A DNA stretch of 64,000 bases from PFL25 sp046260155 (GTDB taxonomy: Bacteria; Chloroflexota; Anaerolineae; Anaerolineales; UBA4823). Both the position numbers and the translations under genes were made by a program. Shown one piece after another: positions 54,389-62,681 of this stretch. How positions within the stretch are numbered: position 1 is the stretch's first letter; every line of letters begins with the position of its first letter. The DNA lies in the NCBI GenBank assembly GCA_046260155.1, contig JBJYXV010000032.1, forward strand, positions 1 to 64,000, in the 5' to 3' direction. The notes under the pieces are model-generated. The model saw only the letters and a list, made by a program, of their open reading frames with translations, was not told the DNA's origin and did no database searches.

Positions 54389-56200
54389 ATGACCGACAAT
54401 CATCTTCCCCACTGGGACCTGAGCAATGTGTACCCGGGGCTTGATTCCCCTGAATTCGAGAGCGCTTTTCAAGACCTGAGCGAATTGATTGATGCTCTGG
54501 AGACTTTCATTGATCAAAACCAGATTAATCGCCACTCGGTTAACCTGGAAAATGATCTCTCAGTACGAGGCAGTCAAATCTCCCAGCTGATCGAGCAGCT
54601 CTCGGATGCCTATACGCAGGTCTACACGTTGAGAAATTATATTGATTCGTTCACATCCACCGATTCCTACGACACCGTCGCCACGCGCCTCTATTCCATG
54701 GTTCAATCCCAGGTCATACGTATCCAGGCGGCGGAGAAATTGTTCGCGGGTTGGCTGGGAATTCTCAGGAAACAGCTAGATGAGATCACTAAACTCAATC
54801 CAATTGCAGAAGCTCATGCCTTCTACCTCCAAGAATCTGCCCAGCAAAGCCAGTACTTGATGAGTGATCCGGAAGAAGAACTGGCAATCCAGCTCTCGCT
54901 GAGCGGGATCCGCGCCTGGGGGAAACTGCAGAAAACGGTCACTTCACAGCTGGTCATTGAATTTGAATTGGATGGCGAGCAGAAATCTTACCCACTGCCT
55001 GCTCTCCAAAATATTCGCCGTGCCGATCCCGATCCCGGGGTGCGCCGGCGAGCCTTCACCGCTGAAATAAAGGGTCTTGAGGGAGTCCGGGAATCACTGG
55101 CAGCCTGCTTGAATGGCGTCACGGGATCTAACATCGTCGTCAACGAGCGCAGGCACCGGGAAGACACACTCCACCATGCATTGGACACAGCCCGTATCGA
55201 TCGTGAAACCCTCGAAGCCATGCTCGCAGCAATGCAAGCCTCCTTTCCAGCATTTCGTTCTTATCTGCACCAGAAAGCCCGCCGGCTCGGAAAAGAATCT
55301 CTCGCCTGGTGGGACCTGTTTGCTCCCGTTAGCCAGAACAATCGCCTTTATACTTGGCCAGAGGCACGCGACTTTGTGATCGAAAATTTTGAGACCTTCT
55401 CGCCCGATCTCGCTTCTTTTGCCAGGCATGCTTTTGATCACGATTGGATCGATGCAGAACCACGCGATGGAAAACGCGGCGGGGCTTTCTGTATGCGTAT
55501 CCCCGGAGTCGAAGAATCCAGGGTTTTGTGCAATTTTGACGGTTCTCTTGACCAGGTTTCCACCATTGCCCATGAACTGGGTCATGCTTACCACATCGAA
55601 TGCCAGCGAGGAAAAGATTTCCTGCAGTACATCACTCCCATGACACTTGCTGAAACCGCATCAATATTCTGTGAGACGATTATTCTCGAAGCCGCATTAA
55701 ATTCTACAGCCAGTCCTTCTGAAGAGCTGGCTATCCTGGAGACGATATTAATTAACGACACCCAGCTGATCGTCGATATCAGCTCTCGCTTTTTATTCGA
55801 GCAAGAGGTCTATAAACGCCGCCAGGAAGCGGAGCTATCAGCAGATGAATTCTGCGAGATCCTCACCCACGCTCAGGTTGAGACTTACGGGAATGGATTA
55901 GATTCAAACCATCTCCACCCATATATGTGGGCCTGGAAGCCGCACTATTACCGGGAAGACATCGCTTTTTATAATTTTCCCTACGCATTCGGACTGCTCT
56001 TCAGCACCGGCTTGTATGCAATTTACAAACAACGCGGCCAGGATTTTGTACCCCAACTTAAGGATTTGCTTGCTAGTACTGGCTCTGCGGATGCTGCCGA
56101 TCTCGCAGCGCGCTTCGAGATCGATATTCGGACTGTTGAGTTCTGGGAAGATAGTTTGGAAATTATCAGGCAGCGAATTGAACGCTACAAAGCGACCTAA
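54389..56200 (+). CDS. pepF: Oligoendopeptidase, M3 family (PepF-like)
   Basis: Cytoplasmic zinc metallopeptidase that trims short peptides. The 603-residue length fits PepF. The zinc site HELGH is at residues 395-399 (TIAHELGHAYH), with the third ligand Glu in LAETASIFCETI about 25 residues later. The N-terminal helical region (DLSNVYPGLDSPEFESAFQ) and the tail segment YFYNFPYAFG-like (FYNFPYAFGLLFSTGLY) match the family. Stand-alone gene; AAGGATC precedes the ATG. Confidence 0.93.
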   Translation: MTDNHLPHWDLSNVYPGLDSPEFESAFQDLSELIDALETFIDQNQINRHSVNLENDLSVRGSQISQLIEQLSDAYTQVYTLRNYIDSFTSTDSYDTVATRLYSMVQSQVIRIQAAEKLFAGWLGILRKQLDEITKLNPIAEAHAFYLQESAQQSQYLMSDPEEELAIQLSLSGIRAWGKLQKTVTSQLVIEFELDGEQKSYPLPALQNIRRADPDPGVRRRAFTAEIKGLEGVRESLAACLNGVTGSNIVVNERRHREDTLHHALDTARIDRETLEAMLAAMQASFPAFRSYLHQKARRLGKESLAWWDLFAPVSQNNRLYTWPEARDFVIENFETFSPDLASFARHAFDHDWIDAEPRDGKRGGAFCMRIPGVEESRVLCNFDGSLDQVSTIAHELGHAYHIECQRGKDFLQYITPMTLAETASIFCETIILEAALNSTASPSEELAILETILINDTQLIVDISSRFLFEQEVYKRRQEAELSADEFCEILTHAQVETYGNGLDSNHLHPYMWAWKPHYYREDIAFYNFPYAFGLLFSTGLYAIYKQRGQDFVPQLKDLLASTGSADAADLAARFEIDIRTVEFWEDSLEIIRQRIERYKAT

Positions 56201-56344
56201 TTATTTATCCTGCTGATTGAATATATCCGTAAAAAAAGTTCTGGTATGATCGAGCTGGAATGGTGCAAAATCAACCTCATTTAACCCGCTGAGAAATATT
56301 ATTACAAGCAATCCCTCTGTCGATAAAAATACATACGAGCGAAA

Positions 56345-57013
56345 ATGTTAAAAAGATTTGAACAGATTGCAGATCCTAAGAATACCCGCCCTTACACCTT
56401 GGCAGAGGAGATAATTCACAGCATTACCCACGGTATCGGAACCGGTTTAAGCATTGCTGGATTGATTATTTTGGTGGTTCTGGCGGTGCTGAATGGCGAT
56501 GTGTACCAGATCATTGGCTTCACCATATTTGGCGCTTCCCTGGTCCTCTTATATCTTGCCTCTACGCTTTACCACGGGTTTCAACAGCCGCGTGTAAAGC
56601 GGATTTTCAAAATATTCGACCACTCAGCGATCTATTTACTGATCGCTGGTTCTTACACACCCTTCTTACTAGTCGCCATTCGCGGTACAACTGGCTGGAT
56701 CTTGCTGGTCGTGGTCTGGTTGATTGCATTAATCGGAATTACGATGAAAGTGCTTTTCATCGATCGTTTCCAGGTATTGTCCGTTTTTTCCTACCTGCTG
56801 ATGGGATGGCTGTGTGTTTTCGCATTCCAGGAAATGATGGCCAACATTCCCATTGGTGGGATCATCTGGCTTGCTGCGGGTGGTATCCTTTATACAGTCG
56901 GAGTCATCTTCTACGCCCTGCAGAAAATTCCATATATGCATGCCGTGTGGCATTTCTTCGTCCTTGGCGGCAGTTTATGCCACTATTTCTCGGTATTATT
57001 TTTCCTCGCATAA
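56345..57013 (+). CDS. Hemolysin III family membrane protein (PAQR-like)
   Basis: A 222-residue integral membrane protein with seven predicted helices. Diagnostic features: EEIIHSITHGIGTGLSIAGL at the start, STLYHGFQ after helix two, FDHSAIYLLIAGSYTPF, and the late HAVWHFFVLGGSLCHYFSVL, carrying the conserved histidines that bind zinc in PAQR receptors. Despite the name, members of this family are not proven hemolysins; a hydrolase or membrane-homeostasis role is proposed in related proteins. Confidence 0.92.
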   Translation: MLKRFEQIADPKNTRPYTLAEEIIHSITHGIGTGLSIAGLIILVVLAVLNGDVYQIIGFTIFGASLVLLYLASTLYHGFQQPRVKRIFKIFDHSAIYLLIAGSYTPFLLVAIRGTTGWILLVVVWLIALIGITMKVLFIDRFQVLSVFSYLLMGWLCVFAFQEMMANIPIGGIIWLAAGGILYTVGVIFYALQKIPYMHAVWHFFVLGGSLCHYFSVLFFLA

Positions 57014-57057
57014 ACCAGAGCTGCACCACTTTTTTTCTCCCCGTCGAACAAAAAAAG

Positions 57058-58650
57058 ATGAAAATACTCCGTAAAAATTTCATCCTCTACCCATTTCTGT
57101 TTGGTCTCTACCCGGTCCTTGCACTGATCGCACATAACGCCAGGGAGATGGAATTTTTATCAGGGTCCCGCGCAATTATTGGTTCTTTTTTATTAACCTT
57201 CTTCCTCTATGTGATCATTCTATTATTGATCCGTAATCCTGAAAAATCAGCCCTGCTTACCTCGACTATAATCCTGCTCTTCTACACATATGGACATATC
57301 AACCTCCTAGCTCGAGATTGGACCATCATTGGCTCCAGCATCGGACGCCATCGAGTCCTGCTGCCAGTGTATCTCGTCATCATCATTCTGGCCACCTGGT
57401 TAATCCTGCGCACCAGGCGGGATTTATCTGCCAGCACCCGCTTTATCAATGCCTTTGCACTGATCCTACTTTTCTTCCCTCTCTACCAGGTTGCTGCCAG
57501 CCAGATAGAGCAGTACCGCGCCGAACAAACTCAGGCAACATATTCGCAGGATAGAAATCTGGTCAAGATCAGTCAGAATTCCATACCGCCCGATGTGTAC
57601 TACGTCATTTTGGATAGCTACCCGCGCGGCGATTTTATCAATCAATACCTGGATTCCAATAACGATGCATTTCTAGAGGCTTTAGAAGAAAGGGGATTCT
57701 TCGTTGCTCACTGTTCACAATCAAATTACTCTGATACACGTTTTTCCCTGGCTTCTACTTTGAACATGGAATACCTGGATGGTGGTGAAGATCTGCCTGA
57801 AGTTGTTCTTTCAGGAACCACGCTTGACAGCATGATCCGCTTAAGCGAAGTCGAACAAAATTTCGCCAATCTGGGATATACCATCCTCACTTTTGAGTCA
57901 GGATACAAGTGGCTGCGCTGGGAGCTGGCAGATCACCAGCTGAAACCTGCTCAGGACCGAGATTACCAGTTATCCAGCCTGGGATTAAATGATTTTGAAC
58001 GCCTGCTGTTAGATACAACAGCAGTAAAATTTTTACTCGACCTGCCGGTATTATTAACACCAGGCCAACTGGTTGGCTTCAACCAGATCCTTGATAACCC
58101 TCGCGCAGCTCACCGGGAACGAGTCATGTTTACTTTAGAACAGCTGCCTCAAATCCCCGAAATTTTTCCATCGCCCAAATTTACCTACGCGCATCTCATT
58201 TTTCCCCACCCACCTTTTATTGTTGACGCTCAAGGGTCTCCGCTCCAAAATTCGCCCGCGAATGAACTCTCAGCTTATGCTGACCAGATTATCTACTTGA
58301 ACAAGCGCCTGCTGGATATTATCGATTCCATACTTGAGAATTCAAACACCCCTCCCATCATCATCCTGCAGGGGGATCACGGGCCCACAATCGCTTACCA
58401 GGAACAGGGCATCGATCCTGCCCAACGTTTAGGAATTCTGAACGCCTATTACCTGCCCCCAAAGCAGGATCAAACCGCAGAAAAAGATACCAAGGCCGCA
58501 GAATCCCCGTACCAGGATATCTCTCCAGTGAATTCCTTCCGCCTGATCTTCGATAAATACTTCAGTGGGGATTATGGTTTGCTCGAAGACCTGAGCATTC
58601 TCGGTCGCCAGAGCCCATACACCAAATTGGAATGCTCGTATTCTGATTGA
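57058..58650 (+). CDS. Membrane-anchored sulfatase/phosphatase-superfamily protein
   Basis: A 530-residue protein: five hydrophobic segments in the first about 150 residues, then an extracytoplasmic alkaline-phosphatase-superfamily domain. DVYYVILDSYPRGDF gives the first metal Asp, NYSDTRFSLASTLNM holds the likely Ser/Thr nucleophile region, and ILQGDHGP the distal metal Asp-His pair. This resembles LTA-synthase and phosphoethanolamine-transferase-like enzymes. ATG 57058 is used; the longer upstream frame overlaps the hemolysin-III gene. It may modify cell-surface lipids or polysaccharide. Confidence 0.78.
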   Translation: MKILRKNFILYPFLFGLYPVLALIAHNAREMEFLSGSRAIIGSFLLTFFLYVIILLLIRNPEKSALLTSTIILLFYTYGHINLLARDWTIIGSSIGRHRVLLPVYLVIIILATWLILRTRRDLSASTRFINAFALILLFFPLYQVAASQIEQYRAEQTQATYSQDRNLVKISQNSIPPDVYYVILDSYPRGDFINQYLDSNNDAFLEALEERGFFVAHCSQSNYSDTRFSLASTLNMEYLDGGEDLPEVVLSGTTLDSMIRLSEVEQNFANLGYTILTFESGYKWLRWELADHQLKPAQDRDYQLSSLGLNDFERLLLDTTAVKFLLDLPVLLTPGQLVGFNQILDNPRAAHRERVMFTLEQLPQIPEIFPSPKFTYAHLIFPHPPFIVDAQGSPLQNSPANELSAYADQIIYLNKRLLDIIDSILENSNTPPIIILQGDHGPTIAYQEQGIDPAQRLGILNAYYLPPKQDQTAEKDTKAAESPYQDISPVNSFRLIFDKYFSGDYGLLEDLSILGRQSPYTKLECSYSD

Positions 58651-58740
58651 ATCACCATTTCCGCAGCTCGTGATTCCAACTTAAACATTCCCCAAGCGCT
58701 TATAATATCCCGGTAGCTATGTTTACTATTGGAGGTTTCC

Positions 58741-58968
58741 ATGCACAACGTAATTGTTTTGTTCTTCGAAATATCTGGCGGACTGTTGTTGCCTCTCGCC
58801 CGGCAGCAAGCCTACCTGGACCCGGGTTCAGGCTCCTATTTCGTTCAACTGCTTTTAGCCAGCCTGATGGGTGCTTTATTTGTACTGGGAGTCTACCGCA
58901 AAAAAGTCACTGATTTTTTCCGTAAATTATTTTCAAGAAACAAGCCGGATGACGATCTTGACGAATAA
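58741..58968 (+). CDS. Small membrane protein with YLDPGSGSY motif
   Basis: A 75-residue protein. The motif YLDPGSGSYFVQLLLASLMGALF, split by one membrane helix and followed by basic YRKK and an acidic end, recurs in small proteins near cell-surface glycan and phosphatase genes of several bacteria. GGAGG lies 4-5 nt before ATG 58741, which is why the TTG at 58729 is not used. It overlaps the methyltransferase gene by 20 nt. Function unknown; membrane-complex partner is a guess. Confidence 0.75.
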   Translation: MHNVIVLFFEISGGLLLPLARQQAYLDPGSGSYFVQLLLASLMGALFVLGVYRKKVTDFFRKLFSRNKPDDDLDE

Positions 58969-60343
58969 CCAGATCCTCCCTGCATCCTTCCGCGATCCAG
59001 CTGGTTTCCTGTATACGCAAGGAACAAATCTATTTCGGCAGATAAATCCAGCTGGATATGAGGATTATTTCACCGGGATTAATTCCGGGCTCTACCAGGA
59101 TTTAACGGACCGCGGGTGGCTGGTCTCCCATAAAGAGCTAACACAATACGATCAAGAATCCCCACCTGAAAAAATTATCATCAAACCTGAACAGATTCCG
59201 TTCATCTCCTATCCCTATGAATGGAGCTTCAGCCAGCTTAAAGCAGCTGCTCACCTGACCTTGAAAATCCAAGCAGCAGCATTGGATAAAAATCTATCAT
59301 TGAAGGATAGCTCTGCATACAACATCCAGTTCCTTCATGGAAAACCGGTTTTAATTGATACCCTGTCCTTTGAACGCTACCAGGAGGGTGAACCCTGGAC
59401 TGCTTATCGACAGTTTTGCCAGCATTTTCTCGCTCCACTAGCTTTGATGGCCTATACAGACGTGCGGTTAAGCCAGCTGCTGCGTATTTATATCGATGGT
59501 ATCCCTCTCGATCTGGCAAGCAAACTGCTGCCCCGCAAATCAAGTCTCAATTTTGGGATCAACATGCACATCCACCTGCACGCCAGATCTCAATCCCAGT
59601 ATTCAACCAAAACGGTCAGCAGACAAACGGATCCGCGAAAAATGCATAAACACCAGTTGCAGGGCCTGGTACAGAACTTAGAATCCACGCTTGAGAAATT
59701 AACCTGGAAACCCGAACAAACTGATTGGGCGGAATATGAAAATTTCCACAATTACTCTGCCGAATCTTTACAGCACAAGGAAGAATTGGTCAGCCAATAC
59801 CTGGCGAAAACCAAATCTGCAGTGGTTTGGGATTTAGGAGCCAACACCGGCCATTTCAGTCGCCTGGTAAGTAATATTCCAGTTGACACCATATCATTTG
59901 ATATCGATCCTGGAGCTGTGGAGCTAAATTACCAGCGCATGGTTGAAGATAGCGATAAACATCTTCTGCCACTGCTGATGGATTTATCCAACCCCAGCCC
60001 GGATTTGGGATGGATGCTCGAAGAGCGCGGTTCCTTTCTCAGACGCGGACCTGCGGATACCGTGATGGCGCTGGCACTAATCCACCACCTGGTCATTGGC
60101 AACAACGTTCCCCTGGCAAGCCTGGTCACTTTCTTTGCAGAGATATCTCATTATTTGATCATCGAATTCGTCCCAAAAAGCGATCCTCAGGTGAGTAAAT
60201 TGCTCCAGGTCCGTCGAGATATATTCACGGATTACAATCTCGAAACTTTTCTATACCAATTCAATACAAAATTCGATCTGCTAGCCGAAAACCAGATCAA
60301 AAACAGCCAGCGGACTCTTTTCCTTTTCAAGATCAAAGAATAA
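58949..60343 (+). CDS. Class I SAM-dependent methyltransferase (NoeA-like)
   Basis: A 464-residue protein. The SAM-binding motif is VVWDLGANTGHFSRL (about residue 298), followed by an acidic SFDIDPGAVELNY and a VMALALIHHLVIGNNVP motif-IV region. The N-terminal 280 residues (ILPASFRDPAGFLYTQGTNL to NMHIHLHARSQ) form the distinct domain seen in NoeA-type nodulation and glycan-linked methyltransferases. ATG 58949 is chosen from the family N-terminus; it overlaps the previous gene. Context with a surface sulfatase-like protein suggests a cell-envelope target. Confidence 0.8.
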   Translation: MTILTNNQILPASFRDPAGFLYTQGTNLFRQINPAGYEDYFTGINSGLYQDLTDRGWLVSHKELTQYDQESPPEKIIIKPEQIPFISYPYEWSFSQLKAAAHLTLKIQAAALDKNLSLKDSSAYNIQFLHGKPVLIDTLSFERYQEGEPWTAYRQFCQHFLAPLALMAYTDVRLSQLLRIYIDGIPLDLASKLLPRKSSLNFGINMHIHLHARSQSQYSTKTVSRQTDPRKMHKHQLQGLVQNLESTLEKLTWKPEQTDWAEYENFHNYSAESLQHKEELVSQYLAKTKSAVVWDLGANTGHFSRLVSNIPVDTISFDIDPGAVELNYQRMVEDSDKHLLPLLMDLSNPSPDLGWMLEERGSFLRRGPADTVMALALIHHLVIGNNVPLASLVTFFAEISHYLIIEFVPKSDPQVSKLLQVRRDIFTDYNLETFLYQFNTKFDLLAENQIKNSQRTLFLFKIKE

Positions 60344-60570
60344 TTTCAATTCGGGTTTCAGCAGATCATCCAGTAACCATCCTGTAGAAGGTACCGAGTG
60401 ATCTTCTACAGTTTTCAACACCACATTTCCAGCAGAACTAAATCACATAATTTAAGATGCAGGTATCCAGCATCTAAGAATTAATTTGGATCCTTTGGCC
60501 TGCATCTTGCATATGTATTCCATCATCAAATCGCAGACTGAATATGTGGTTTACTGGAATCGTATTTCCA

Positions 60571-61068
60571 ATGAACAATAAATTGATCTTCCTTCCGATC
60601 CTGGTTCTGCTGGCGTGGCTTGTCGCTGCCTGCTCAGGCTCCGATCTGCTTTCCGCTGCTCCAGAGAGGAACCCAGGTTCATCGCCAGCTGGCGATAAAG
60701 AGAGTATGAACTCCGTCAGTATCCCATCCAGCAGCCTGGTCGAACTTTCAGTTCAATCCTCGCCAGAAGGTATGTATGCGTTCAAAGGCCGGGTATTTGT
60801 TGCTTCCACACATCCCGCAAATAAGCGCTGGCAGCAGGCGGGCTGGCAGGTGGCCACCAAGGCAATTGTCACAGATGGCGATACGATACCTGAAGATTGT
60901 ACGCTTTACCCTCACCAGGGCGTTGATAATCAATGGATCGGCAGCTGCGTTGGAAATATACTTATCCCGCAGGATGGCGCTGATCACATCGCAGTAATGC
61001 ACACCAGCGAGGACGGTACTACTTCGCTGATCCAGGTAGCACCTCCACCAGTAATGAACAGACCCTGA
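60571..61068 (+). CDS. Uncharacterised lipoprotein
   Basis: A 165-residue secreted protein. The signal peptide ends in lipobox LVAAC, followed by a Ser/Pro-rich stretch. The mature part is small, with two cysteines (EDCTLYP and GSCVGN) that could pair. ATG 60571 is preferred because the hydrophobic core starts directly after it; ATG 60544 is also possible. No family recognised. A gap of about 190 nt separates it from the sigma-54 gene. Confidence 0.65.
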   Translation: MNNKLIFLPILVLLAWLVAACSGSDLLSAAPERNPGSSPAGDKESMNSVSIPSSSLVELSVQSSPEGMYAFKGRVFVASTHPANKRWQQAGWQVATKAIVTDGDTIPEDCTLYPHQGVDNQWIGSCVGNILIPQDGADHIAVMHTSEDGTTSLIQVAPPPVMNRP

Positions 61069-61259
61069 GGCGATCCCCTAAAACAGACCTTGCATATCTG
61101 TAACCCCTGGTGTGCGGTTTTTATCTTGACAAGTCCCTGGATTGTCTAGATAATCATAGGCGGTATTGTTGTTTCTTGGGCGGGCATGAATCTTGCACTC
61201 CTTGGTAAGACCAGATCAATTTTCCACCAATACAATACCATCCAAAGAGAAGTGATAAC

Positions 61260-62681
61260 ATGCTTCAAACACGTTTAAGTCCCTCAACCCAGCTTCGCCC
61301 ACTCACAACTGCCCATCTTGCCCAAACGATGGCATTAATCGAGTTATCTGCCGTCGAACTTGAACAAAAGGTCCAGGCAGAATTAGCCAAGAATCCAGCC
61401 CTTGAGGTAAAAGATACCCGGCGCTGTCCGGTCTGTAAGAAGCAGTATTCAGAGAATGGCCCGTGTCCACGTTGTCATCCGACCCAGACTCCTCGACCCG
61501 ATCAACCGATAATATTTGTCTCCCCACGCTACGATTTTTCACCCCGCGGAAATTATGAAGATCAGGATCGAGAGAGGGACCTGCAGCAAGCGCTGGACGA
61601 CCTCCCCACTTATGTGCTGAAGCAAATAGCCCCTGAACTCCCAGTCGAAGATCGCAAGATTGCAGCTTACCTGCTCTCTAATCTTGATGAAGATGGGCTG
61701 CTGGAAACCCCGGTATTTGAAATTGCCCGCTACTTCCATGTACCTCCTTCCAGGGTGGAAAAAGTGATTTCTCTTATCCAGCACGCAGATCCGATCGGTG
61801 TTGGTTCAACATCACCGCAGGCAGCTCTGGTAGTGCAATTGGAAGTACTTGCTGAACGTCAGGAGGTCCCGGATGGTGCCGTGCTGGCGATAGAAGAAGG
61901 CCTTGACCTGCTCAGCCGCCACCAGTATAGTGAACTTGCTCGCAAGATCGATTTGCCTGTCCGCCAGGTGGAATCAATTTCCCAATTCATCATCGATAAC
62001 CTGAACCCCTTCCCAGGACGTGCATTTTGGGGAGATATTCGTACAGGACAGAGCGAAACACCGACAGTATTCCACCAACCTGATGCAATCATCAGCCCAG
62101 TCGATGATTCGGAGGAAGCATCCCTGATGGTCGAAGTATTTTCGCCTTATGCGGGTATCCTTCGTGTAAATCCTCTATTTCGTCAGGCGATTCAACAGGT
62201 TTCAGAGAACAATACTGAGCAGTGGAAATCTGATCTCGGGCAGGCAGAGCTGCTGGTAAAATGTCTCCAGCAACGAACGACCACCATTGTTCGCCTGATG
62301 CGCAAACTGGCGATCATTCAGCGTGATTTCATCTTGAAGGGAGACCAGTACCTTCACCCACAAACCCGTGCAAATTTAGCTGAAGAGCTTGAGGTTCATG
62401 AATCCACGATATCCCGGGCCGTTTCCAATAAGTCCGTTCAGCTGCCGAATGGGCACATCATCCCGCTCTCAAAATTTTTCGACCGCAGCTTGCAGGTTCG
62501 TACTGCCCTGAAACAAATTATTGACCAGGAAGAAACACCACTTAGTGATAGCACAATATCCGAAATGCTGAACGAACAGGGTTATTCCGTTGCCCGGCGC
62601 ACAGTAGCCAAATACCGGGCTATCGAAGGGATTCTCCCCTCCCATATGCGCCATTCCCAATGCATGCCTGAGGCTACATGA
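61260..62681 (+). CDS. rpoN: RNA polymerase sigma-54 factor with a zinc-ribbon-like insert
   Basis: Alternative sigma factor that recognises -24/-12 promoters and needs an NtrC-type activator. Region I (Gln/Leu-rich, residues 1-50) is intact, the core-binding region spans about 100-330, the HTH lies at about 365-410 (HPQTRANLAEELEVHESTISRAVSNK), and the RpoN box is ARRTVAKYRA at about 445-454. In place of the usual acidic region II there is a Cys-rich segment with C56xxC59 and C69xxC72, a zinc-ribbon arrangement. Its stop overlaps the next gene by 4 nt. Confidence 0.93.
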   Translation: MLQTRLSPSTQLRPLTTAHLAQTMALIELSAVELEQKVQAELAKNPALEVKDTRRCPVCKKQYSENGPCPRCHPTQTPRPDQPIIFVSPRYDFSPRGNYEDQDRERDLQQALDDLPTYVLKQIAPELPVEDRKIAAYLLSNLDEDGLLETPVFEIARYFHVPPSRVEKVISLIQHADPIGVGSTSPQAALVVQLEVLAERQEVPDGAVLAIEEGLDLLSRHQYSELARKIDLPVRQVESISQFIIDNLNPFPGRAFWGDIRTGQSETPTVFHQPDAIISPVDDSEEASLMVEVFSPYAGILRVNPLFRQAIQQVSENNTEQWKSDLGQAELLVKCLQQRTTTIVRLMRKLAIIQRDFILKGDQYLHPQTRANLAEELEVHESTISRAVSNKSVQLPNGHIIPLSKFFDRSLQVRTALKQIIDQEETPLSDSTISEMLNEQGYSVARRTVAKYRAIEGILPSHMRHSQCMPEAT

